Shown: positions 1 through 13,049 of the stretch, in pieces
Layout: the number at the start of each line of letters is the position of its first letter
Position numbering within the stretch: position 1 is the first letter of the stretch
NCBI GenBank assembly: GCA_019925105.1
Contig: JAHGAU010000004.1
Location: forward strand, 496,001-560,000
Length of the DNA stretch: 64,000 bases
Reading direction: 5' to 3'
Source: Niebla homalea
Taxonomy: Eukaryota; Ascomycota; Lecanoromycetes; Lecanorales; Ramalinaceae
Made by a program: the position numbers and the translations under genes
Notes under the pieces: generated by a model
Databases searched by the model: none
The model's input: only the letters and a program-made list of their open reading frames with translations
What the model was told of the DNA's origin: nothing

Positions 1-3000
1 TTATACGATAATTTATAATATTTTCCTAAATATATTAACAAAAAAAGATATTAAAATTTATAAGATAAAATTTAAATAAAGCCTATTTAAATAATTAAGC
101 CTTCTTAAAATATACTTAAAGTTACGTAATAAATTTACTTAAAATATATTTAATAATAACGGGATTAAAAAAGATATTAAAAGTATATAAATAAAGAAAT
201 AAAATAAAAAATAATTAATTATAAAATCCAATCCTTATAAAGGGTAGTATTTATAATCTTTTAATAAGCGGAATAAAGTACGTTATATCCTTATACGGAT
301 TAAGCGTATTATACTTAAAGAAAATATAAATATAAATAACTTAAGCTTTAAAATAAATAAACGTAAAATACCGAGGTTACCGTTATTAATAAGTTAAAAT
401 AACGGAACCGGGGGGTTACTTTTAAGAAAATTAAATCTTAATATACTTATTTATTATTATTAAATAAGATTTAAAAATAAGGTTATAAAAAAAACAAATA
501 AAGATATATATAAATAACGTTAAAGGATAAAAATTACTTACTAATAATACGTAATATTAAAGGGGTAATTTTATTATAAAGGGAATAAAGGTAAGTTATT
601 ACCGCGTTAATATTTTTTCGATTTTTATACTTATAATAATTTAAAATTATTAAAAGGATATTATAAACGGTACGTATATAATCGAGATATATATAAATAA
701 ATATAATATAATCTAAAGTATAATAATATTAAGGGTAATACTTTATTATAAAAAGAGTTAAAAAGGAAAAAAATATAAAAGATATTAAACTTACGGATAA
801 ATATATAAAGGAAAGGAAATATTAAAAGGATTAATTAAGGGTAAAATCGATTTATATATATTTTAAAAAAAAAAGTATAACGGATTACTATAATAAGTAA
901 CCTATACCTTATTAACTTATATAAGGGCTATAACTTATCTTTAATTATACTTTATTATTATTTATTATTTTATTACTTTTATTCTTTTATCTCTTTTTAT
1001 CTTTTTTAATTCTTTAAAATTAAATTATTTTATAATAATATAATTAAGTAATTTATATTTTAATTCCGTTTACTTAAAGTTTTTTAATATTAAGCTTATT
1101 TAAGTTGGTTTCCTTAATTTCCGTTTACTTTAAAAACGTTATAAATTTTAAGTTTATTAAATTAAATTAATTTTATATATATTATAATAAAGATTTATAT
1201 TTATTATTACTTAATTAATAAATTTACGATCTGCTTAAATTAAGTAGCTATAAAAAAGGAATTTTTTTATTTAAACTGCTCGTAAGTTATTTATAAATAT
1301 CCAGGAAAACTTATAAGCGCTTAAAGCGGTTTTAAATAGGTAAAAAAAAGTTAAAAATAAAAAGGTTTAAAACGGTAAAATAATAGTATTTATTTTCTAT
1401 AAATCTTTTTTATTAAGTTTTCTTAATAACGGATATACCCGTAACCTCCTTGTAATATTTAACGTTTTTAAAAATCAATTAAAAATTCAGTTATTCTAAT
1501 TAAAAGTTACGTTAAAAGTCAATGAATTATCCTTAAAGGGGGGGTATTTAAAGGGGGTAATTTAATTAATAAAACGTTAAATAAAGAAACTTACGAGTAA
1601 GTAAAATACTTATAAATAAGCCGGTAATTAAAAACCTAGCGAGGATAGACGTAAGTTTAACCTATTTAATTTACTTACATATATTTAAAGTGCTTATATA
1701 TTAAATAAAAGTTTTATTAATATTTATTTTTATTTTTTAATAATTTTAACTTATATATCTTATTTAACTTAAAACCTTTATTTAAGGTAAAAATATTAAT
1801 ATATTAATTAATAAATATATTAATAATTATAAACGTAATAAGTATAAAATTATTTATATTAAATTATTATATTAATTATTTATAACGTTCTTTTTAATTT
1901 ACGTTTTTAATAAAACCCGGTTTTTAATAATAATTTCCTTTTCTTTATTTATTTTTTTAATTTAAATATATAGTAACTTAATATAATTTAATTTATATAT
2001 TTTACCTTTTTAATTATTATTTTAAAGGGTAAAATAAAATAATATAATTATATAATTTTATTATATTTAAATTCTATAAAAGTTTTTCTTTTATTTTATA
2101 TTTCTTTTCCGGATTAAATTTCTTATTATATAACTTATAAAATAAGTTATATTAAAAAATAATATCGTTAATCGTAAAAGATTTATTCTATAAAGGCTTT
2201 TTTTATTTTAAGTTTTATTCATAAATTAAACTTTTTATTATATAATATATAAATTAAATTATCTTAAAGAATAAGATTATTAATTATAAAAGATTTATCC
2301 TTTAAATAATAAATATATATAAAAAGCGTTTAAACTTTAAATTTTTAAAATTTTTTATATATAACGATTATATATATTTTTAAATTTTATTTTAAATAAT
2401 AAATTTATATAAACGTTCTTAAGGTTTTTAATATAATTTATAATTATAAAACTTAAAACAATAATATTATAAAAGTATTAAGATAAAAGATTATTTAATA
2501 AGTTACTTAATAATAAAAAGAAAAAAAAATAAGAGATTAAAAATTTAAAATTTAAAATTTAAGATTTAAAATCTTAATAAGTATATTAATAAATTAATAA
2601 ATAAAAGGTATATTAAACTTAATTTATTATGATTTTTAAGGTTAAATTCCGGGGTTAAGAATTTATAAAAAGTTATATTTTAAAAATTATAAAGATTAAT
2701 ATAAATAATTTTAATTAAAAATTAAAATATTTATATTATTAAAACGATATATAATATATATATAATTACGATTTTAAAAATACTTAAAGACCTTTTAATA
2801 AGTTAATTAAAATTAAGGTTAATTTTATATAAGCTTTATAAAAATTAAATAATATTATATTTAATAACTTTAATTATTAAAAAAATAAATTAAAAAGTTA
2901 TTTATTAAAATATTAAATAATAGCGATATTATACTTATTACTTTATGTTATTTTGCTTTTTTTCTTTAATTTAAAGTATTTAATTTTTTAACGTTAAGCT

Positions 3001-3884
3001 TTAATAAATATAAATTTTAATAATATTAAAAATTATTCTATATCCGTATTAATTAATAATTTTACCTTAAGAATCTTTTATTTAATATTTAATTATACTT
3101 ATATTTAATACTTATTTAATATATCTCCTTTATACCCTTTTTATTATTAAATAATAAATAATTATCAATTTTATATTATTTTATATAAATTAAATCGTAT
3201 ATAATAACCCGTATTAAATAAAGTATTAAAAAGTTATTAAAAAAAAAAGAACTTATTTATTATTACGACGGATATATAATATAAAGACTTTAAGAAATTT
3301 CAAAAAAAAAAAAATTTAAAATTATTTTTTTTAAATATAATTAAAATATAAGTTTATATTATAATTATTATTATAATTATTAAGATTAATATAATTAATT
3401 TAATAAAAATATTATATAAAATTAAGCTTTATTAAAAGTTAATTAAATTTTAACTTTTTTTATATTAATTATATATTTATATATAAAGATTACTTATAAT
3501 TAAGTTTATAAAAGATTTCCGGTTTTAACGAATAACTATTTATATAATCCGAAAAACAGTAAAATTATATTTTATTATTTACTTTAAATATAAAACTATT
3601 AATTTAATTCCTTAAATTTTATTTAATTTACGTTAAAAGTCTATAATCTCGCGTATATTTACGTTAAGCGCGTTATTATCTAAGTTTAAGATAATTAATT
3701 AATTAAAACAATAATATAAGTTAATATAGCTTATTTTTTTTATATTTATAAATTAATTATGCTTTATATTATTATTTATAAATAAGCTCCTTGCCTTTTT
3801 TACCGTAGCGAAAAGTAGGCTTTATAACGTAAGATAAAATAAATACCCTTTTTTATAAGGATAATATTAAATACGACGTTAATT

Positions 3885-4105
3885 ATAAAGTTAAATATAT
3901 ATATAACGTTATAAAGTATAATAAAATTATTACCTTTAAGGGTATTAATATTTATTTCGATTTTATTATAAGCAGTAATTATAAGGTTATGATTTTTAAC
4001 GATAATAATATCGTTCTTTCCATTTATTTCTTTAATAAATCGGTCTTTTATTATTTTATTATAAATATAAGAGCTTAACCTATAATTTAAAATCTATAAT
4101 AATTA
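3885..4105 (-). pseudogene. Copia aspartic protease remnant (outer element)
   Basis: Minus-strand translation gives a run resembling the copia retropepsin segment, including the stretch DRFIKEINGKND followed by a pattern like ITAYNKIEIN and a terminal NVIYIFNF, where a functional copy would have the NVxYVPNF motif that ends this region. The corresponding region of the neighbouring copia element at about 8.8-9.0 kb has the same order with KNHFIKEINNEN. The catalytic Asp-Ser/Thr-Gly region is unreadable, and Cys and Gly codons appear as Tyr, Asn or Ser as expected after RIP. It is a dead fragment. Confidence 0.65.
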
Positions 4106-4902
4106 TAATATATAGGATTTTTATCCTATATTAAATATATTAAAGTTATTATTATTATTTTAACTTAATATAAATAAACTATTTTATTTAAACTTAAAGT
4201 TTCTGGATTTCTTAAAAGCTTAATTAACTTTTTCTTTTATTTTAATATCCTTAAGCTTATTATTTACTCATTTTTTAAGTATAGGATTAAATTTAAAGTT
4301 AATAGGTTAATTAAATCGGTTTATATATAAGTAATCGTACTTATTAAATTAATATATAATATTATAAAAGCATTTTCTTAATTTAATACTTTTACTTTTA
4401 AATATAAGTTTATTATTTTTCTTAATATTATTTTGATTTTTATTAATAATAAAAGCTAAGTAAAACGGAGTTGATTTCTTTATATTATTATATTATATAT
4501 AATTTTAAAACTATTTTTTAAGGTTAATAAAAGCGATTAAGAAGTCAATTAAGTTATTTATATTGAACTTATAAAGCTATATTAATATAAAAGCTTATTT
4601 CTTAATTACGTTAATAAAATTATAATATACCCGTTTTTTATTAAATACTTTAAGGATATTATTACTTTTAACTTTTATAAGTGTATATTTATTAAGTTAT
4701 ACTTTAATATTTTAATAAGAATTAGGTTTTATTATAATTTTATAATATTTTTTCTTTACCGTTAAAGAATAAACGGAATTTAAAAATATAAGTTTAATTT
4801 TAAGAGTACGTAAATAATTTTATAAGTAATAATTTACGTTTTTAGAATAAATAAAGTTCGCCTTATTAACTATTAAGTATATATAGTTGTTAATTTTAAT
4901 AA

Positions 4903-4907
4903 AAGAC
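4903..4907. repeat. Target-site duplication AAGAC, left copy
   Basis: The five bases AAGAC directly precede the TGTCA start of the LTR at 4,908, and the same five bases directly follow the TGACA end of the LTR at 10,514. Five-base duplications are the norm for Ty1/copia integrases. The match is exact although the surroundings are RIP-mutated. Confidence 0.85.
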
Positions 4908-5134
4908 TGTCACACGCATAGACGTATGAGTGTCATGGGGTAGTATGAATTAAGTATAATCTATGAAGATAGATCTATGAAAGAAAACTGCAGGATATAC
5001 CTAGTTAATCTAGGATATACGGCCAGGTAATAAGATATATATATATTATAAGAGTGTTTTAATACCGCTTGTATAACGGCTTAATAATACTTTATGCCCG
5101 TAATATTATTATTATGCCTATACCTAAGCTAATA
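4908..5134 (-). repeat. 3' LTR of inner copia element
   Basis: A 227-bp LTR starting TGTCA. It aligns base for base with 10,288-10,514; the 17-base starts differ only at C/T and G/A positions. Here the left end is the better preserved part (TGTCACACGCATAGACG), while the right end is mutated to CTAATA where the other copy keeps CTGACA. Confidence 0.85.
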
Positions 5135-8100
5135 TACCCTTTTAAGATTATTATTTAATAATAATCCTAAATATCCTTATATAATTATTATTTTTATTGT
5201 AATTGAACTTATTAATAAATTAAGAAACTTATATAGGGAAAAGTATATTTTTTAAGAAGTTAAAGTTTTAATAAAAAAAATCGGTAACCCGGAAAATAAT
5301 AATAATAATAAAACTTTAATATATTAATTAACTTAAAAACTTTATATTTACTTAATAAAGCTCCGAGTATTATTTTATAAAATGTTATTAAATAATTATT
5401 ATTAAGTATACGCCGAGAAAAAGTTATAAATCGAAAAAATCACAAAAATAAAAGAACCCGGAAAAATTATTATATACTTAGTTTATAGTTATAATTTTTT
5501 AAGAGTTAAATCTCTTAAAAACGACATTTCCGGGGTTTTACCGAGTCGTATTATAATATAAAGTTTTTCTAAGGTTTTTCGTCTTTAAGGCTTAAGAGTT
5601 TAACGAATTCCTTATATTTCTATAATAATAAAAGCTTTATAAGGCCGTCCGTTAATATCTTTATTATTAATATATACTTAATATTAATTGTTTTCTTCTA
5701 ATATTCTTATCGTAATTAATAATAATATATATTTATATAGTGGAATTTTATTATAAACTATAAGTTTATCTTTTAAACTATATGGATTATTTAAGTATTA
5801 TTATATTTAATCTTTAATAAATATAATAAATTTAATATAATTAACTTAAAAAAACGGTTTTACTATATAAGCTTTTTTATTATAAGGATAAAATTAAAAA
5901 GTTTAACTTTAATAAAGCTTATTATTACCGTTTTTTACTTTATTACTTTCCAATTGATTAAGCTTTTAAAAAGCTTAAAGATATAGCCTTATAAGTTATA
6001 TTGTATCTCCGTATTATTAATAAAGGATACGTTAAATAAAACTATAAATATAGTACAAGGATCTTTAATACGCCTGTTATAAACGATTATATAGTACTTT
6101 ATATAAGCGAGGTATTATAATACTTATATAGCTAATTCTTAATAATATTATAATAAGTTTATAAAGAACTTAAATAACTTTAAAGTTAAGAAAATTATAT
6201 TTACTCTTATTATTATAGTAATAAAGTTAATTAAGCCGATAAACTATTAATATATATAGATTTCTTAAGGTATTACTTAATTAATATTCTTAATAAATAT
6301 ATTAATATTACGTAAAAGTACTTTAAAAGCTTAGTTTATTATTATAATATTAAATTTAATTATAAGCTTATTAATATAATTATCTTAATATAAACGGATT
6401 TAATAAATTAATTTATCTTATATTATCCTTATATTTAAGAATTACTTAAACTTATTTAAGTTTTTTATCTTATATTTTTAAAAGAATTAACTTTAAAAGT
6501 TATTTACTTTTTAATTATTCTTTCAACTATAAATAATAACGATATTATTTATAAAAAAGAAAATTATTATATAATCGTTAATAAAGAGATATTTAATTTC
6601 CGGGACTTACTTTAAGCTTAAGTCTATTAATATTTATAAAAAATTCCGGAATTATAATATTAATAATTATTTTAATTTATATAAAACTCGAAGCAAAAGA
6701 AGTAAGACTTTACCCCCGTACCCTTCCGGTGATTTAATATATATAAGTTTATCTATATTATTATTAATAAACGTATTAATAGCATCCTACTATTTTATTT
6801 CTAAATTAAATATAACTATAATAGCCATAAGTACTCTTAAGACTTATATTATTAAAGTAACGGTAAATATATCTTATTTAGTCTTTTATAAATTACCTTT
6901 TATATAAAGCCTCGCTTTATACTTTATAAGATACCCTTTATTATTAAATTTATACTTAAATATCCAGGTAATTAAGATAAATATTTTATTCGCTTTTTCT
7001 ATATAATTAAGTAGGACCTTTTTTATATTCCTTTTACCTTAAGTAAGTTAAGCTTTACTTCGATTATTAATTTAAAGCCCGTAATATACGGGTATCTTAA
7101 TATATAACGATAGTATTTTAACTTAAAAAGTAAAATATTACGGTAAAACGTATCCTTAATTATTAATTTTAATAAATAAGAAAATATCTTATTATTCTTA
7201 TAAAGCTTAAATAATAATAGGAAAACAGTAAATATTACGTAATATAATAGCTTTAAATTATTTTTAACTAAATTAAAAGTTATAATATAGCTTACTTTCT
7301 TTATATTTCGTTTAATCCTTTTTCCTTTAATAATATTATTTATATTAAAGTCCGATTTATTATTGTTTCTTTTTTTAAGCTTTAAAATAAACTTTAAAGT
7401 TAATATTAAAATAAATAAAACACTACCTTTATTACCGTTATTATTACTTCCCCCGGAATTATTATTATTATTATTATTACCCTTGGCGTTATCCTTATCT
7501 ATAGAGTTATAGTTCGTAAACGCTAAAGTTAATAAAGAGGGATATAGCTGTTATTATTCTTTATATTCTTCTAAAGGTCTTATCCCGGTAATTCCGTTTT
7601 ACTCGTTTTCTTTACTTTTTTATTATTAATTATTATTATAAGGTATATAATATTTATTAATAAAACCTTAAGGAATAGCTTATTTTTAATCTAAGTTACG
7701 TCGATTTTATTTACTTTATAGAATTCTTTTTATTAAAGAAAACGTTTTAAATACGGATAACTTTTCTTTAATTAAATATTTAAATATTATAAATATTAAT
7801 ATTATAATAATTAATAAGGAAACCAATATATACTTTTAATATAAGTTTTTCTTTCTTTAAAATAAACTTATTGAGTAAATATACTTTATAGCTATATTAT
7901 TTTAAGTATTAAAGGTTTAACTTTAAATTTATAACTTTCTTAAATAATATAGTTTATAAAAATTTTTTTATTAATATTTAATTTATAAAGAAACCGGCCG
8001 TTTATATAATTTATAATTATAAAAACTAAAATAGATTTACTTATAGTCTTATTATCCGTATTTTAATAATTAATAATCTATCCTTCCGTTCTAAATATCC

Positions 8101-8789
8101 GTTTTATATTACGGTATTTAATGTTAGTAACTTAAAGGTAATATTAAGTTTATCGATAAGGCTATTAAACTTAGATTTTAATAATATCTTATTATTTAAT
8201 CGAATAAAGGTTACGTTATAATAAAATCGGGTTTTAATTATTTTAATAACTTTCCGTAAGATATTATTCGCTTTTAACTTATATTTATAAGTATATATTA
8301 TTTAAAAATTATATTCGGAATAAGCGATATATAACATTTATTAATTACGGTTTATCGTAATATTTATTTATATAAGATCGTAAGTGATTTAAAAAAAAGG
8401 TATTAATAAGGTTTTTACTTTATATAATAATTTTAATACGATTTAATAAGCCTTTAATAAAGTATAGACTTTATAATTATTTATCTTTAAAACCTTTTTT
8501 TTATTTATAATCTTTATCCTTTTAATTACTCTTATAAGATATTAAATAAAATCATTATTAATATAAGTAAGGAGCTAATATTATTCCGTTATTATTTTTA
8601 ACTTTATTAATAACTTTATTAATCGTTTTAAAATAGCTTTATTAATTATAAAAGTATTATTAATATCTCGTTATTTAATATTATCTTTAAGGATATAAAG
8701 ATTACCGGTATATTTTAATAATATTATAGGCTATCCTTTATAAATAAGTATATATTCTTATTATTTAAAGTATATATTTTTTTACTTAA

Positions 8790-9060
8790 GAATATTGCTG
8801 GATAAGCAGTTTATTATAAAATCTGGGATATATATTACCTTTATAAAAATAATTTTAACCTTTCCCTTAATAAGTTTATTAACGCGAAGGGTAATATTTC
8901 CGTATGCTTTAACTTTATTATTTTTAATACTTATAACGATAATATTATTTTCGTTATTTATTTCTTTAATAAAGTGGTTTTTTATAATATTATTATAAAT
9001 ATAAATTATAAAGCCGTTATTTATAATTTAAAATGATTTAAAATTTATATTTCCTGGGAT
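8790..9060 (-). pseudogene. Copia aspartic protease remnant (inner element)
   Basis: Minus-strand translation reads through a pattern typical of the copia protease: a degenerate start (IINNGFI in place of the Asp-Ser/Thr-Gly site), then KNHFIKEINNENN, then KVKAYGNITLRV, and finally KVIYIPDFIINCLSS, matching the family ending xVxYVPDFxxNLLS. Stop codons interrupt it further upstream. A small plus-strand ORF over 8,795-8,998 is only its shadow. It identifies both superfamily and orientation of the enclosing element. Confidence 0.75.
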
Positions 9061-10287
9061 AATAAAAGCTTTATACTTATCGTTTAATAGTACCGGTAAT
9101 AGCTTTTCCTTTTATTCGATATTTTTAAACTTCTTAAGAGCCTTATTAACCCTCTTTTTAATCTTTTAATCCTTAAATTTATCTTTTACCTTTTTTATAA
9201 TAATTAAGTTTTATTTAAAATTTAATAAACTATTAAACCGATTATTTTAAAGGTAATTATACTTATTGAATTAATATTTTATACCGTATAAATATTTAAT
9301 TAACTTAACTATATTACTTTTATAAATTAATTTTATTAATTCTTTTAAAGTATTATTATTATTGGTTTTTTTATCGTTAATTATAAATATTAAATATATT
9401 AAAGTTATTTTCTTTACGTTATAAAACCGGATATAATATTTAAATTTCTTTTTAACGGTATCGAAAGTTACGGAGTAATCTGTTACGTTCTTAATATTAA
9501 ACTTATATATTTAAGATAATATTAATATATATTTCTTTATTACTAATAAAAAATCGCGGAATATACGTTTATAATTTAAAATTTCCATAAGACGATTATT
9601 TTTAACTTAAGTAAATATATATATTTATTTATTTACTTAAAATTTAAGACTTTATTGAGATTTAAAACCGGTTTTAATACAATAATACTCCTTTTTTACT
9701 TTTAAAAAGTAAGCGGAATTTAAGGGTATTATTTTCAATTAAAGGGCTTAAAGGAAGTCCTATAAATAGACTTTTACGTCCTGAAGGTATATAAAATTTA
9801 TTTTATTAATTAATAAATAAATAAAATCGTTAAGCTTTATTAATAAAATATTTTATTTTTCTTACCGTAATACGTAGCTCTTATACTATATTATATGTAT
9901 CTTATATATAGTTATAGTATTTATAACTTAATCGCTTAAGACTTAAAGAACTTTTAATTTATTAAGCTTTATTAATACTTTAAGCTTAATATTAAGGGTA
10001 AAGTTTACGAGATCCTAAATATAATATCCCGTTATTTTTCTTTTAACGATAAATAACTATATATCTTAATCTTTAAAATTAATGAACTTTATTTTATAAA
10101 AACTTATTTTAAATTAATTAATTAATAATAAAAGAAAAAAATTAATCTTTTTATAATTTTTACTTAAGTTTCTATATATTATCTTTTAAGTATATAGCTT
10201 AAAGGCTATATTTATGTAATTTAATTATTAAATAAATAATTTAAATCTTTAATAAATATATTAAATATATATAATTGGGCTTATAAT

Positions 10288-10514
10288 TATTATACGTATA
10301 AACGTATAAGTATAATAGGGTAATATAAATTAAGTATAATCTATAAAGATAAATTTATAAAAGAAAACTATAGGATATACTTAATTAATTTAGGATATAT
10401 AGTTAGGTAATAAAATATACACGTATTATAAGAGTATCTTGGTACCGCTCGCATAACGGCTTAGTGACACTCCATGCCCGCAACACTACCACCATGCCTA
10501 CACCTAGGCTGACA
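10288..10514 (-). repeat. 5' LTR of inner copia element
   Basis: A 227-bp LTR paired with 4,908-5,134. The last 80 bases (about 10,435-10,514) are almost free of RIP-type changes and keep CpA-rich sequence ending CACCTAGGCTGACA, whereas the first 150 bases are heavily mutated. Transcription of the element would have started here, running leftwards. Confidence 0.85.
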
Positions 10515-11190
10515 AAGACGTATATTACTTTTTTTATTCTTATAATTTTAATTTTTATATTTATAAATTATTTTTATAGGTTATTAATATTTTTAAGTTA
10601 ATAGCTTTATCCCTTATAAGGACGGATTATATTAATTTTAATAACTTATTTAAGCTTATTAATTTTATTACAAAAGTAAGATTAATAAGCTTTTAAACGT
10701 AATATTTAATAGCTTTACCTTTAATGACGGTAAGTTATAAGTTTTAGTTTTTAAGGTAATAAGTTTAATTTTATATAAGCTTATCTTAAGGCTATAAAGG
10801 AATAATAAGTAATAAGTTTATTATACTTTTTAATTCCTTTTTTGTTTTTAATTTATATATAATATATTAACCTTAAGGACTTAATTTAAACTTTTCTGGA
10901 TAATTAAGTATACCTTTGAATTAATTAATAAATAAGTAATTATAATAATATATAATACCGGGCTTATAACTATTAAATATAAGGATATATAAGAGTAAAT
11001 AATATATATATATATTGCTTATAATCTATTTAGGAAGTATAGTAATATCTGCATAAAATACCTAAGTAATATAAGATATACGGCCAGGTAATAATATCTA
11101 TACGCGCTATAATAAGTCTTGGCACCGCTCGTATAACGGCTCAGTAATACTCCATGCAATACCACCACCATGCCTGCACCCAGGCTGACA
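10515..11190 (-). mobile_element. 5' part of the outer copia element with its LTR
   Basis: After the target duplication AAGAC (10,515-10,519) the outer copia element resumes. It consists of about 450 bp of leader/Gag sequence and then an LTR at about 10,964-11,190. The sequence just inside that LTR (GGGCTTATAACTATTA) is nearly the same as the sequence just inside the LTR at 10,288 (GGGCTTATAATTATTA), so both are 5' LTRs of the same family with the same leader. This links the piece to 1-4,907 across the insertion. Confidence 0.7.
10964..11190 (-). repeat. 5' LTR of the outer copia element
   Basis: The right half aligns well with the LTR at 10,288-10,514 (shared ATACGGCCAGGTAATA, CACCGCTCGTATAACGGC and CCAGGCTGACA). 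The left half is more diverged, so the start is approximate, set by the 227-bp length of the other two copies. It marks the edge of the AT-rich block. Confidence 0.7.
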
Positions 11191-11425
11191 TTATCTGATA
11201 TATAAAAGGGTTTTTAATAAGCTTAAATTATCTGAGTTAATTATATATTAATATTCAATATAATTATTTTATTCTTAATAAGTATTAGGATCTCAGCCCT
11301 ACCGGAGCAGAGTGGCTTTACCTTGTTCCGCAGGCTTAGCGCCCGCACCCACATAGTTAGCCACTCAAAAAACATACATACATATAACATACTGTATCCA
11401 CCTTTATACTGAGCACGCTACAAGT

Positions 11426-11440
11426 TGGTAGCAATACCGA
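11426..11440 (+). other. Possible primer-binding site of an LTR retrotransposon
   Basis: TGGTAGCAATACCGA follows a sequence ending GCTACA, as expected for LTR end (CA), short spacer and primer-binding site. TGGTAGC is complementary to the 3' end (GCTACCA) of initiator tRNA-Met in many eukaryotes; I could not check the rest against the tRNA of this species. Gag-like sequence follows on the plus strand from 11,848. Confidence 0.35.
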
Positions 11441-11847
11441 GTCGATCAGGTCCATTAGCAACTAGACGTGTAGACGTCAGTGCAAGAAACGTAGATTTCA
11501 GACAACCAGTGACACGGTAACACCGTACCGAGAGTCCTCCACCAACGGCCCCTTTGACTAGTTGGCTGACCTTCAACTCACATCTCTCAAACGTCGCAGT
11601 CATAGGTGACAGACGTTACCCCTTAAGGCACGCTCCAATGCCTCTATCAATCGAATCACGCCGACGTGCTACTGTTAAGCAAAGCAGAGTGTAGAATCCG
11701 CCGAACAAAACACGCAAGTGTTGAAGACGAAGCATTTGGAGACGCACCTGAAGATACATCTGAGGAAGGCGAAACATCCATTACCCTACCACCCTCAAAT
11801 CTGCCTTAGAATCCATCCTCACTCACACCGACACCGACACTATCGAC

Positions 11848-12375
11848 ATGTCACAAATCACCATGAACAAGGAGCAATTCCAGGCTCTTTTGGCTTCAAT
11901 CCAAACTGCACCCGCAGCTGCAGGATCCAGGGCCGACACACCTAAATTCAGGACCAAAGGCATCTGTCTTCTTCGATCCTGACAATGACGCTGAACCAGT
12001 AACCCAGACAAGTGACTCAAGAATCTACCACGACGTATTCTCATTTACTCAACGTCTTACGGATTAAAGAGGTGGATCCGTCTACAAGGCAAAGCTGAGA
12101 GATGTTACATTAATGAATTGAGTGGCACTCCAAGAGCCTGTATACATCCAAGCATGGAGTTTTTCTTGGATCTCTGAGCTTGAAAATCGCTTCAGAGAAT
12201 CACCTACAGTGGCCCTTCAAAAGCTTGAATCACTCCGCTACACTCTACACCATTAATGATGTCCGTGCCCGTAAGGACCCTGAGGAGTACGTCCAAAGAA
12301 CCATCACTCTCAACAAGCATTGCCCCATATCTCAAGAAGCGGCCCAAGTGATGACGGCATACAATCACCTTTAAC
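11848..12375 (+). pseudogene. Frameshifted Gag remnant of an LTR retrotransposon
   Basis: From the ATG at 11,848 the plus strand reads MSQITMNKEQFQALLASIQ, then frame changes are needed to continue through SVFFDPDNDAEPVTQ, a segment like LSGTPRACIHPSMEFF, LENRFRE, and DPEEYVQRTITLNKHCP. The order of short helices, Tyr/Arg-rich loading motif and LENRF resembles Gag of fungal LTR retrotransposons. At least three frameshifts and several stops break it, but C-to-T and G-to-A changes do not dominate, so it decayed by indels and ordinary mutation. Family assignment is from general pattern only. Confidence 0.5.
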
Positions 12376-12884
12376 GTCCACCTCCGCACGCAGCTCTCTA
12401 TGCCTATAGCTACCTCAACAATTGCGGATCTCATTCAACTGATCAACCACGTCAAGCATAACTGGTCTGACATGTACAAGCCCTACTCACACTCATCAAC
12501 GCTCCCATTCAGCAGCTCAATGCACTTCACCAACACCTTCAGGAAGCTCACTACCCATGGAGCCATCCACGACACGGATTATGGATAATTCGTCAGTACT
12601 CAACCTGGCAATACCTTGGAGATCATGGATTGGAGCGATTCAGCTCAATCGCAACATTCGAATCCACGACTATTTCCCGGGTGCGATTGCGACAATTGCC
12701 CGGGTCGATTCTCCAACTTTCACCTTTCACCGTGCACTTTTCAGCAACAATCCCTTTACACCATCACCCCTACGCATGCTCGGCCCTGAGATGGGCCCAT
12801 GTGAGGCTCCGGGACCCCTTGGTATGCACACTCTTGTGGTTGTTGTTGCTTACGGGGCATAAGCATTTTTTGTGAGTGGCAGAT

Positions 12885-12960
12885 TGTTAGGGACTCAGCA
12901 GAGCTGATCCTTACCGCGAACGGGTGCCAAGCAATCATTCTACAGTGTCAACATCACATA
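12885..12960 (+). repeat. Possible LTR start, TGTTAGGGACT
   Basis: TGTTAGGGACT at 12,885 is the start expected of many fungal LTRs, and its reverse complement form AGTCCCTAACA ends the GC-rich remnant at 50,258. The region between two Gag-like fragments (11.8-12.4 and 13.05-13.35 kb) is where a boundary between two element remnants would be expected. No second terminus was found, so the assignment is weak. Confidence 0.25.
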
Positions 12961-13049
12961 CAGTACTACCAGCATGTCGAGCCAGTAGACAGACAATTGA
13001 CACGGTTCAACGAAGCCGAGCCTCAAAGCCGTCCCTTTCAGTAGGCCAG

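Larger units (their letters stand above)
1..4907 (-). mobile_element. Outer Ty1/copia element, RIP-degraded, main part
   Basis: This is the body of a Ty1/copia retrotransposon read on the minus strand. No frame stays open, but minus-strand conceptual translation near 3.9-4.1 kb gives a copia protease region, and around 3.65 kb there is a weaker match to the zinc-finger part of integrase. Its 5' part was separated by insertion of a second copia element: the sequence resumes at 10,515 and ends in an LTR at 11,190. The protease lies about 1.5 kb from that LTR end when the insertion is removed, the same spacing as in the inner element. By length the 3' LTR should lie near or just beyond base 1; I did not find one. 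Internal assignments other than protease are inferred. Confidence 0.7.
4908..10514 (-). mobile_element. Complete Ty1/copia element, RIP-degraded
   Basis: A 5.6-kb LTR retrotransposon bounded by two 227-bp LTRs (4,908-5,134 and 10,288-10,514) and by the 5-bp duplication AAGAC. It lies on the minus strand, so the right LTR is the 5' LTR: minus-strand translation at about 8.8-9.06 kb gives the copia protease segment, placing Gag at about 9.1-10.2 kb and integrase, reverse transcriptase and RNase H to the left. No frame is intact. It sits inside another copia element of related sequence and the same orientation. Gag, integrase and RT positions are inferred from the usual copia order; I did not confirm the RT motifs. 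Confidence 0.85.

Noticed and set aside
1..230. 3' LTR of the outer copia element expected near the left edge
   Set aside because: Element length predicts it here, but I could not see the LTR landmarks (GTATAACGGC, CTAGGCTGACA or RIP versions), so it is not annotated.
8795..8998. 67-codon hydrophobic plus-strand ORF
   Set aside because: Antisense shadow of the copia protease remnant; hydrophobicity reflects AT-rich codons.
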